Positions 50,985 through 59,040 of a stretch of DNA of 64,000 nt are shown here, one piece after another. The first letter of the stretch is position 1, and each line of letters begins with the position of its first letter. The stretch spans positions 1-64,000 of the forward strand of contig DBXS01000010.1 in assembly GCA_002310055.1 (NCBI GenBank). Reading direction: 5' to 3'. The position numbers and the translations under genes were made by a program. Under the pieces are notes generated by a model that searched no databases, was not told where the DNA came from, and worked only from the letters and a program-made list of their open reading frames with translations. This DNA is from Clostridiales bacterium UBA1206. GTDB lineage: Bacteria; Bacillota; Clostridia; Oscillospirales; CAG-382.

Positions 50985-53773
50985 TCCGCAAGCGTTATAC
51001 TGATCTCGGTGTAGAAATCGACGTGCGAATACGGAGCGGGATACTGCTCGATGACCGTGCCGGAAGGTTCGTCGGACGGAGCGTAGTTGAGATCGCCGAG
51101 CGAAAGTCTGGCTGCGTCGAGCAGGTCCATCACCTCGTCGAGCGTCTTGCCGGTGAGGTCGGGCACGACCGCAGCGGTCTGCTGCACGCAGACGCGTATG
51201 GTCACAACTGTCCCGGCGGCATGCTGTTCGCCGTCGGCAAGGCTCTGTTCGAGCACCTCGCCGTCATTGCCGAACGCGTTGACTTTTTCGACTTTTACGT
51301 AATACCACGCGCTTTCGAGCGCGCGTATCGCCTGTTCCTCGTCCATACCGACGACGTCGGGCACTTCGTCAGCGAGCTGTTCGGTGCCGTAAAGCGTTAC
51401 GTCGAGCGGCGCGCCCTGCAGTAAGTATTCGCCCTCGGGCGTGCCCTGGTCGACGACGTCGAACTGGTTGAAACCTTCGTAGTCGGTGCTGAAGGTGACG
51501 TAGCCGGGGACGAGCCCGTTCTGGCGGAGCGCGGTGAGCAGCTGCACGAACGTGTAGCCCTTATAGTTGCCCACTAGCACGGAATCCTTTGCCACGCTTA
51601 CGGTGATGGTTATGTTGGTGCCGACTTCGTAACCGGTGGCGCCGGACTGAAGCGACTGCGCGATTATTATGCCGGGCGTGGTGTTTTCGGCGACGCGGCG
51701 CTGAACGGTGACGTTATAGCCCGCTTCCTCGAGCATTGCGCGGCCTTCGTCGAGCGTCTTATTGCGGACGTCGGGGACTTCGAGCGCGTACTGCTTGCCC
51801 TCGCCGCAGAGCACGAGATCGATGACAGTGCCGGGAAGCACCGAGGTGCCCGGCTCGATGGACTGCCTTATGACGGTCCCCTTGGGGTACAGCAGCGAAG
51901 GTTCATATTTGACGCTGCCTCTGATGAGCCCGTCGAATTCCATCATGCTCTGGGCTTCCTGCAGCGTTTTGCCGCGGTAATCCTGCACCTTTTTGCTTTC
52001 CACGTAATGGCTGACGGTGAGTTTGACGGTCGTCCAGGCGGCGAGCCCCATCGTGTGCGGAGGCACGCTCTGTTCGAGCACCGTGCCGTCGGGCTGCTCG
52101 GATTCGCGGTATTCCACGGTGACGAGATAGAACGATTCCTCGAGGTTTTTAGTCGCGGCTTCGACCTTCAATCCCACAACGTTGGGGGTGGTCTTTGCGT
52201 CGACGATCTCTTCGGAATAACAGACGTTGAGAGTTACCGTCGTTTCGGGATTGATATACGAGCCCACGGCGGGGTTGGTCGACACCACCTGGTTGTCGTT
52301 GGCGTACTTATCGAGCACGCGGTTTATCTTGGTGGCGATCCTCAGGTTGCGGAAGACCGCCTCGGCGTCGGCGACGCTCATATAGCGCACGTCGGGGACC
52401 GTGAGGTCTTCGGGGTATTTGTTGACCCACAAAGTCATGCGGCATTTGCCGTCGGCAAAGCGCTTTCTGCCCGCGGCGGGATCCTGCTTGATTATCATAT
52501 TGAACTTTACGCCGGGCTGGTACGATTCTTTTACCGTCACGACGTAATTGCTCTTTTCGAGTTCGTTCCGCAGGTCGGAAGTGTAGATCATCTCCACGAG
52601 GTTGCGCACCTCAAAGTCTTCCTGCTCCTCGCTCGCAAACAGCGTGGGGATCCATTTTACCGCAAGATACGCGCCCAAAAGCAGCGCCACGACAAGAAAC
52701 GCCAGGAAAACGCCGGTTATGACCGGGAAGATCGAATGGCTGGGATGTTCCTTGCGTTCGCGCTTGCGCTCTTTTTTGCGTTTCTGGCGCTTGGATTCGC
52801 CTTCTTCTTCGGCTTTTTTATCTTCTTCAAGCTTGATCACGTATTCGCCGATCTCGCCGGTGTTGATCATACCTATATTCACACTGTCAACGTCCTCGGG
52901 GTCGTGTTCTTCCCCGTCTTCATAAAAAACCACTTCAGGATGTTTTATGACGTAATCGACCGCTTTGAGCATGGCGTGTGCGTCTTCAAAGCGTTTTTCG
53001 GGCTGTTTCTGCATCGCTTTGCGGACTATCTGCGCCACGCCGTACGGAACGGTGGGGTTCAGCTCCTCCACGTCTTTCGGCGTGTCGTTGATCTGCATCA
53101 TCGCGATAGTGACCGCCGAATCCGCGGTGAACGGGAGCTGGCCGGTGAGCATTTCGTAGAACAGCACGCCCACCGAATAGAGGTCCGAAGCGTATGAAGT
53201 CTCCTGACCGCTCGCCTGCTCGGGCGAAATATAGTACACGGTGCCTATGGCTTTCTCGTCGCTCGAAGCGTCGGACATATCGGGCGTCTTTGCAATGCCG
53301 AAGTCCGTCACCTTGACGCAGCCGTCTTTCATAAGCATAATGTTCTGAGGCTTGATGTCGCGGTGGATGACGTTTTTGCTGTGAGCGTGTTCGAGCGCGC
53401 GCAGTATCTGCAGAGTGTAGACGCACGCCTCTTTCCACGGCAGGACTTTTTTGTTGTCCATATACGTGCGCAGCGTGATGCCGTCGAGATATTCCATAAC
53501 GATATACTTGATATCGGGATATATCGCCACGTCGTAGACGCTGACGATATTCTGGTTCGAAAGCATCGCCACGGCTTTGGATTCGTTTATAAAGCGCTTT
53601 TCGGCCTCTTCGTCGCCGTTGTACTGCTCGTTGAGTATCTTAACGGCGACCACCCTGTTCATAACGAGGTCTTCGGCTTTTAGTACGAACGCCATGCCGC
53701 CCACGCCGACCGGCTCGAGTATCTTGTACCTGCCGTCGAGTATCTTGCCTATGATGTTCTCGTATTTGTTCAT
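50981..53773 (-). CDS. prkC: PASTA-domain Ser/Thr protein kinase
   Basis: A 930-residue transmembrane kinase that senses muropeptides. Kinase domain at 15-275 with K45, HRD (137-139), DFG (157-159) and activation segment GTVYYISPEQASG. A basic juxtamembrane region (320-345) precedes one helix (349-372). Extracellular residues 376-930 form eight PASTA-like repeats of about 67 residues, including VPDVRYMSVADAEA, TPNVVGLKVEAATKNL, VPDVRNKTLDEGRAML, VPDVVGMDEEQAI and VPDLTGKTLDEVMDLL. Typical homologs have three to five. The gene lies between its phosphatase gene and rsgA, overlapping each by 4 bp. Confidence 0.94.
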   Translation of the reverse strand: MNKYENIIGKILDGRYKILEPVGVGGMAFVLKAEDLVMNRVVAVKILNEQYNGDEEAEKRFINESKAVAMLSNQNIVSVYDVAIYPDIKYIVMEYLDGITLRTYMDNKKVLPWKEACVYTLQILRALEHAHSKNVIHRDIKPQNIMLMKDGCVKVTDFGIAKTPDMSDASSDEKAIGTVYYISPEQASGQETSYASDLYSVGVLFYEMLTGQLPFTADSAVTIAMMQINDTPKDVEELNPTVPYGVAQIVRKAMQKQPEKRFEDAHAMLKAVDYVIKHPEVVFYEDGEEHDPEDVDSVNIGMINTGEIGEYVIKLEEDKKAEEEGESKRQKRKKERKRERKEHPSHSIFPVITGVFLAFLVVALLLGAYLAVKWIPTLFASEEQEDFEVRNLVEMIYTSDLRNELEKSNYVVTVKESYQPGVKFNMIIKQDPAAGRKRFADGKCRMTLWVNKYPEDLTVPDVRYMSVADAEAVFRNLRIATKINRVLDKYANDNQVVSTNPAVGSYINPETTVTLNVCYSEEIVDAKTTPNVVGLKVEAATKNLEESFYLVTVEYRESEQPDGTVLEQSVPPHTMGLAAWTTVKLTVSHYVESKKVQDYRGKTLQEAQSMMEFDGLIRGSVKYEPSLLYPKGTVIRQSIEPGTSVLPGTVIDLVLCGEGKQYALEVPDVRNKTLDEGRAMLEEAGYNVTVQRRVAENTTPGIIIAQSLQSGATGYEVGTNITITVSVAKDSVLVGNYKGYTFVQLLTALRQNGLVPGYVTFSTDYEGFNQFDVVDQGTPEGEYLLQGAPLDVTLYGTEQLADEVPDVVGMDEEQAIRALESAWYYVKVEKVNAFGNDGEVLEQSLADGEQHAAGTVVTIRVCVQQTAAVVPDLTGKTLDEVMDLLDAARLSLGDLNYAPSDEPSGTVIEQYPAPYSHVDFYTEISITLAE

Positions 53774-54516
53774 AGCTGCTCCTTCCCGTCAAAAACGACT
53801 GCGGTGATGTTGTCCGCGCCGCCGCGCTCGTTGGCGACTTCCACCAGGATGTTGAGCTTGGTGACGTCGTCGAGCCCGTCGGTGAGCACGTTGAGCATTT
53901 CTTCTTTGCTTACCACGTTGGAAAGTCCGTCGGTGCACAGCAGGAGGTAATCGAAATCCGTGATGTTGAACACGTCGCATTCGGTAGATTCCGCCACGCC
54001 CACGACTTTGAGTATTATGTTTTTCTGCGGATGGTTCGCGGCTTCGAGTTCGCTTATCGCTCCGCTGTCTATGAGGTACTGCACGAACGAATGGTCTTTG
54101 GTGATCTGCCTTATCTCTTCGCCCTTGACCGCGTAAAGGCGCGAATCGCCCGTGTTGACTATATACGCCCTGTCGCCTATGCACACCGCGCCGACCAGCG
54201 TGGTGCCCATTCCCTCGTAGGAATCGTTGGTGCCGGCTTTTTCGTATACTGCCGTATTGGCGAGATTGAGCGAATTTGCGAGTATGCGGTCGATATCGCC
54301 CGTGGTAAAGCGGTCGAAATTGAGCGACGCCAGCGAGGTGCGCAGACTCTTCATAAACGCGGTCGCCGCGGTGCGGCTCGCGGTGCTGCCGCCTTTCGCT
54401 CCGCCCATGCCGTCGCAGACCACCGCCGCCGTATAGCGTTTGGTGGAATGTATGCGAAAGCAATCCTGGTTGCTCTTTCGCTTCAGCCCTATGTTCGTTA
54501 TTCCGTTGCACAACAT
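53770..54516 (-). CDS. prpC: PP2C-type Ser/Thr protein phosphatase
   Basis: A 248-residue PP2C (PrpC/Stp) that reverses PrkC phosphorylation. Metal motifs are VCDGMGGAKGGSTAS near the N-terminus, VNTGDSRLYAV and LLCTDGLSN with D-based metal ligands at the end GGADNITAV. The gene is directly 5' of the kinase and overlaps it by ATGA. Confidence 0.95.
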   Translation of the reverse strand: MLCNGITNIGLKRKSNQDCFRIHSTKRYTAAVVCDGMGGAKGGSTASRTAATAFMKSLRTSLASLNFDRFTTGDIDRILANSLNLANTAVYEKAGTNDSYEGMGTTLVGAVCIGDRAYIVNTGDSRLYAVKGEEIRQITKDHSFVQYLIDSGAISELEAANHPQKNIILKVVGVAESTECDVFNITDFDYLLLCTDGLSNVVSKEEMLNVLTDGLDDVTKLNILVEVANERGGADNITAVVFDGKEQL

Positions 54517-54531
54517 AGCGTTACCAGCCTT

Positions 54532-55548
54532 TCAGTCGTTTTCTGCCTTCAGCTGCCCGCAGGCGGCCGAAATATCGTTGCCCAGACTCCGGCGCACGGT
54601 CGCGGTGACTCCGTGCTTTTCCAGCACCTCCGCAAACGCCCGGACGGCGTCGCGTTCGCTGCGTTTATATCCCCGGCGCCCGGTGTGATTGAGCGGTATG
54701 AGGTTCACGTGGCACAGCGTGCCTTTTAGCCTTGACGCGAGTTCAGACGCGTTTTCGGGACTGTCGTTCACTCCCGAAATGAGCGCGTATTCGAACGAAA
54801 TGCGCCGTTTGGTCTTCTGCTCGTATCTGACGCACGCTTCGAGCAGTTCGTCGTAGCCGTACCGGTTCGCCACCGGCATTATCGACTTGCGGATATCGCC
54901 GTTAGGCGCGTGGAGCGACACCGAAAGCGTTATCGGAAGCCCCTCGCCGGCGAGCCGGTCCATTTTGTCTATAAGCCCACAGGTCGAAAGCGATATATGC
55001 CTGTAACCGATGTTCAGGCCTTTTTCGTCGTTGACGAGCCGTAAAAAACGCATTACGTTTTCGTAATTGTCGAGCGGTTCGCCCATTCCCATAAGCACCA
55101 CGTTCGAAACCCGTTCTCCGGTGTCGGACTGTATCTCGAGTATCTGCAAAAGCATCTCGCACGCGTAGAGCGAACGCCTGAGCCCCTTTACGGTGGAAGC
55201 GCAGAACGAACATCCCATCCTGCACCCCGCCTGGGTCGAAACGCACACGGTGTTGCCGTGGCGGTAGCGCATAAACACGCTTTCTATGCGCTCGCCGTCG
55301 TAAAGTTCGAACAGGTATTTGCGCGTGCCGTCGGTCGAGATCTGCCGCCTGACCGTTCTGCAGGTGCATAGCAGGCAGTTTTCCTTGAGCTTTTCACGCA
55401 ATGCCGCCGGCAGGTTGTTCAGTTCGTCGAACGACCTTATCCCCTTCTGCAGCCAGCCGAAAAGCTGTTTCCCGCGGTAGGCGGGCTCGCCGAGCGAAAC
55501 GCAGAACTCCATAAGTTCCGGTTCGGTCATTGACATAAGATCTGTCAT
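54532..55548 (-). CDS. rlmN: Dual-specificity RNA methyltransferase RlmN
   Basis: A 338-residue radical-SAM enzyme that makes 2-methyladenosine at 23S rRNA A2503 and in some tRNAs. The cluster motif C109-x3-C113-x2-C116 is in AGCRMGCSFCAST, with the GEPLDNYENV and LSVSLHAPN segments. The C-terminus carries a Cys in the expected place (SLGNDISAACGQL). It lies 6 bp after rsmB and 15 bp before the phosphatase. Confidence 0.95.
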   Translation of the reverse strand: MTDLMSMTEPELMEFCVSLGEPAYRGKQLFGWLQKGIRSFDELNNLPAALREKLKENCLLCTCRTVRRQISTDGTRKYLFELYDGERIESVFMRYRHGNTVCVSTQAGCRMGCSFCASTVKGLRRSLYACEMLLQILEIQSDTGERVSNVVLMGMGEPLDNYENVMRFLRLVNDEKGLNIGYRHISLSTCGLIDKMDRLAGEGLPITLSVSLHAPNGDIRKSIMPVANRYGYDELLEACVRYEQKTKRRISFEYALISGVNDSPENASELASRLKGTLCHVNLIPLNHTGRRGYKRSERDAVRAFAEVLEKHGVTATVRRSLGNDISAACGQLKAEND

Positions 55549-55554
55549 CGCGCT

Positions 55555-56799
55555 TTAACGTATCCTTTCAATAAGTGCGGCGTAAAACGCGTCGAACCGA
55601 CCGTTTTCCGCAAGAAAAGTATGCTCGGATATGAGCCTGAAACCGTCGTTTTGACGGATGAAAGATTCGACCTGCCGCCCGTTTTCGTCTTTGTTGAACG
55701 TGCAGGTGGAATATACCATCCTCCCGCCCGCGCGCAGATACGCCGCCGAAGCGGAAAGGATCTGCGCCTGAGTCTGATACAAAGGCGCGAGCGTGGAAAT
55801 ATCTTTGTACCTTATTTCGGGTTTTGAAGCGAGCACGCCGAGCGACGAGCACGGCACGTCGCATATCACCCTGTCGGCGCTTTGGGCGAGCGCCGGATCG
55901 GGAACGCGTGAATCGCGTTCATACGCCGAGATTATATCTATCCCCAGCTTTTGCGCCGAAGAAACGATGAGCGAAAGTTTGTTTTTGTGGATATCGAAAG
56001 CCGTAATTGCGCCGGTATTTTTCATATCGAGCGCGGCGCCGAGCGCTTTTCCGCCCGGGCAGGCGCAGACGTCTATGACGTTCATACCCGGCTCCGCGCC
56101 GAGCAAGGATACCGCGAACTGCGAATTGGCGCCCTGCACGAAATAGTCGCCGCCTATGCCTTCGATTATGCGGTCGCCGCCCGAAGTTACGGTGACGGTA
56201 TTCCCGTTCGCCGTACATTCCGCGCCGTCTTTTGCAAGGCGGGACGCGAGTTCTTCCGCCGTGGTGCGCAGCGTGTTCACGCGCAGGCACAGCTCCGGGC
56301 GCGAAAACACGCATCCGAGCGCGTACCCGGCTTCGTCCGGATATTGCTTGCGCAGCATATCGCAGATATCCTGCGACAGCGAACATCTTATATGCTCGGG
56401 AGCTTCGCTTATGTATTCAAGCACTTCGTCTTTTTCGCGGCAGACCGAACGCAGCACGGCGTTCACGAAACCGGCGCGGCGTTCGTCGGTGAGCTCTTTC
56501 GCCGCCTTGACGGTCTCGTCGCACGCGGCGGAAGGCGGTATTTTTTGCATATACAGTATCTGCGCGAGCCCCGCGTAGAGGGCGCAGACGAGTTCCGGCT
56601 CCGGCTTTTTGCGCACGTATTTTGAAAGCACGCAGTCGAGCGTGAGCTTGCGTTCGAGCACCGTGCGGACGATCGCGGCGTAAAGCGCGCGGTCGGCGCC
56701 GGAAAGCCCGTCGGTATGCATAAGTTCTATGGAAGAATACGCTCCGTCGCGCAGCACGCGGCGCAGAGTCCGGACGGCTTCAAGGCGCGGCGAGCCCAT
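55555..56799 (-). CDS. rsmB: 16S rRNA cytosine-967 methyltransferase RsmB
   Basis: A 414-residue m5C methyltransferase. An N-terminal NusB-like domain (VRTLRRVLRDGAYSSIEL) precedes the SAM domain with VCACPGGKALGAALDM, DVPCSSLGVLASKPEIRYK and the catalytic Cys in YSTCTFN. It acts on the 30S subunit. The ATG overlaps the stop of the Zn-peptidase gene (TGATG); a longer in-frame start is antisense-like and rejected. Confidence 0.95.
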   Translation of the reverse strand: MGSPRLEAVRTLRRVLRDGAYSSIELMHTDGLSGADRALYAAIVRTVLERKLTLDCVLSKYVRKKPEPELVCALYAGLAQILYMQKIPPSAACDETVKAAKELTDERRAGFVNAVLRSVCREKDEVLEYISEAPEHIRCSLSQDICDMLRKQYPDEAGYALGCVFSRPELCLRVNTLRTTAEELASRLAKDGAECTANGNTVTVTSGGDRIIEGIGGDYFVQGANSQFAVSLLGAEPGMNVIDVCACPGGKALGAALDMKNTGAITAFDIHKNKLSLIVSSAQKLGIDIISAYERDSRVPDPALAQSADRVICDVPCSSLGVLASKPEIRYKDISTLAPLYQTQAQILSASAAYLRAGGRMVYSTCTFNKDENGRQVESFIRQNDGFRLISEHTFLAENGRFDAFYAALIERIR

Positions 56800-57512
56800 C
56801 AATCGTTCCTCCTGCCGGCGAAACGGGAAATGAGCGCCAGATACCTGAGGATGGTCATAACCGAGGTGAACAGCGCGGCGACGTAGGTCAGCGCGGCGGC
56901 GGAAAGCACCTTGCGGGCGCCTTTCTGCTCCTCGGCCGTGAGTATGCCGGTGTCCTTGATGGCTTTCATCCCCCGGCGCGAAGCGTCGAATTCGGTGGGC
57001 AGCGTGACGAGCTGGAACAGCGCGCACGCGGAATACGCGGCGATGCCTATATACGCGACGATGACGAGTTCCGGGTTGAGCGTCGCCATAAATATGCCGG
57101 CGATTATGAGTATGACCCCCAGCCGCGAACTGATATTCGTCGCCTTGACGATGGCGTTGCGGAATTTGGCGGGCAGATATCCTTCGTAATGCTGCACCGC
57201 GTGTCCCGCCTCGTGGCAGGCGACGCCGACCGCGGCGATAGAAGCCGAATCGTAGACTTTCTGCGAAAGCCGTATGACGTCTTCCTTCGGGTCGTAATGG
57301 TCGGTGAGATCTCCGGCTATGCGCTCTATACGCAAATACGTTATGCCGTTCGCCAAAAGCACCCTGCGGGCGGCCTCGGCCCCGGTCACGCCCTGCGCCG
57401 CAAGCACTTTGGAATACTTGTTGTAGCGCGACGTGACGAGCAGCTGCGCCAGCAGCGAAACGACGAGCGCAGGCACTATGAATATCAGATAAGTCGAATC
57501 GAAATAGAACAT
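56799..57512 (-). CDS. Neutral zinc metallopeptidase, YugP type
   Basis: A 237-residue membrane-bound zinc peptidase with the motif ACHEAGHAVQHYEGY (HExxH) and four hydrophobic segments. Related YugP proteins have no proven substrate. It is inserted between fmt and rsmB, an arrangement not found in B. subtilis but seen in several Clostridia. The ATG at 57512 follows AGGAGA. Confidence 0.86.
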   Translation of the reverse strand: MFYFDSTYLIFIVPALVVSLLAQLLVTSRYNKYSKVLAAQGVTGAEAARRVLLANGITYLRIERIAGDLTDHYDPKEDVIRLSQKVYDSASIAAVGVACHEAGHAVQHYEGYLPAKFRNAIVKATNISSRLGVILIIAGIFMATLNPELVIVAYIGIAAYSACALFQLVTLPTEFDASRRGMKAIKDTGILTAEEQKGARKVLSAAALTYVAALFTSVMTILRYLALISRFAGRRND

Positions 57513-57537
57513 TTCTTCTCCTTACGGCGTAAACGGT

Positions 57538-58521
57538 TCATATGACTTTGTTCCCGGCCAAAAACGCCTGAGCGGTCATCCTGCCCTTGCCTTCGGGCTG
57601 GAGCTCGGTAATGACTATCGCTCCCGCGCCGCAGGCGATACAGATGCCGCGTTTATCGGCGAACAGAATCTCGCCCGGCTCGCCGGAACTTTTGTCGTTT
57701 GCGGTGAGTTCGAGAAACGCGCCGGAGAAGTCGTCGAAATAATGCTTGGGGTACGGCTGACCTTCCGAATGCGCGAATTTCGCCTTAAATACCTTCACGC
57801 GCTTGCCGGCGAGGAAGGTATACGCCCCCGGCGAGGGGCAGAGCCCGCGGATGAGGTTATACACATCGCAAACGGGTTTTGTAATATCGATCTGCGTTTC
57901 TTCTTTTTCGACCTTGGGCGCGTAGGTCGCAAGGTCGTTGTTTTGTTTGATATGCCCGACCGGACCTTCGGCCGCGAGGTTTACATAATCTTCCAACGCG
58001 TCGCACCCGAGCTTGGTAACCATCTCATAATACGCGCCGAAATCCATATCGTACGGAATGACTGCGGTCTTTATGAGTATGATATCTCCGGTGTCCATAC
58101 CCTCGTTCATATACATTATCGTGACGCCGCCCAGCGTGTCGCCGTTGATTATCGCGCGGTTGATGGGCGAAGCGCCGCGCAGCATAGGCAGCAGCGACGC
58201 GTGCACGTTCACGCAGCCCATCGGCGGTATGGAAAGCACCTCGGGCGGGAAGATCTTGCCGTACGCTGCGGTGATGAACACGTCGGCGCCGAAAGACGCA
58301 AGAGTTTCACGCGCTTCTTCCGTGCGCAGCGTTGCGGGCTGATAAACGGGCAGACCCAGTTCCAGCGCCGCTTTTTTGACCGCGGACGGTTCGAGCTTAT
58401 ATCCCCTGCCCTTGGGTTTGTCGGGCGCGGTGACGACGCACAGCACCTGAGTGCCGGTGTCGACGAGCCGTCTGAGACACGCCTCGGCGATCTCGGGCGT
58501 TCCGAAAAATACTGCTTTCAT
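57538..58521 (-). CDS. fmt: Methionyl-tRNA formyltransferase
   Basis: A 327-residue enzyme that formylates initiator Met-tRNA from 10-formyl-THF. The catalytic core has TAAYGKIFPPEVL, NVHASLLPMLRGASPINRAI and GVTIMYMNEGMDTGDI. A C-terminal OB domain follows (KRVKVFKAKFAH). It is adjacent to def, as in most bacteria. Confidence 0.96.
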   Translation of the reverse strand: MKAVFFGTPEIAEACLRRLVDTGTQVLCVVTAPDKPKGRGYKLEPSAVKKAALELGLPVYQPATLRTEEARETLASFGADVFITAAYGKIFPPEVLSIPPMGCVNVHASLLPMLRGASPINRAIINGDTLGGVTIMYMNEGMDTGDIILIKTAVIPYDMDFGAYYEMVTKLGCDALEDYVNLAAEGPVGHIKQNNDLATYAPKVEKEETQIDITKPVCDVYNLIRGLCPSPGAYTFLAGKRVKVFKAKFAHSEGQPYPKHYFDDFSGAFLELTANDKSSGEPGEILFADKRGICIACGAGAIVITELQPEGKGRMTAQAFLAGNKVI

Positions 58522-58549
58522 ATCGTTTGCGGTAATTCCTTCTTTGTTT

Positions 58550-59023
58550 TCAGTCTTCGGTCTCTATCTCGTCGGGGTCGAGCATACGCTCGGCTTTGTC
58601 TATATAAAGCACTCCGTCGAGATGGTCCAGCTCGTGGCAGAAACAGCGGGCGGTGAGCCCGGTGCCGGTGTACGTTTTTTCGACTCCGTGCCTGTCGAGC
58701 GCCCTGACCGTGACTTCTGCGGGGCGTTTGACTATTCCCCACTGGCCGGGACACGAAAGGCAGGCTTCTATTTCTTCCTGCTCGCCTTTGGTGTCGACGA
58801 TGACGGGATTTATGAGCTCAAGTATTTCACTGCCGTCATCCACCAGCACGATGCGTTTGAGCACGCCGACCTGCGGCGCGGCGAGCCCCACGCCGTTGGC
58901 GTCTTTAAGCGTTTCGCGCATATCGTCGAGCAGGGTGAGTATGCGCGGAGTTATTTCTTCTACCGGGCGGCATTTTTTGCGTAAAATGCCGTCGCCGTTT
59001 TTGCGTATGTTCAAAAGTGCCAT
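58550..59023 (-). CDS. def: Peptide deformylase
   Basis: A 157-residue deformylase removing N-formyl from nascent proteins. Motif 1 is GVGLAAPQVGVL, motif 2 EACLSCPGQWG (usual EGCLS, here A) and motif 3 CHELDHLDGVLY (HExxH with metal). The Gly-to-Ala change in motif 2 is tolerated in several homologs. It lies between priA and fmt. Confidence 0.94.
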   Translation of the reverse strand: MALLNIRKNGDGILRKKCRPVEEITPRILTLLDDMRETLKDANGVGLAAPQVGVLKRIVLVDDGSEILELINPVIVDTKGEQEEIEACLSCPGQWGIVKRPAEVTVRALDRHGVEKTYTGTGLTARCFCHELDHLDGVLYIDKAERMLDPDEIETED

Positions 59024-59040
59024 ATTGCCTCCGGAAAAAC

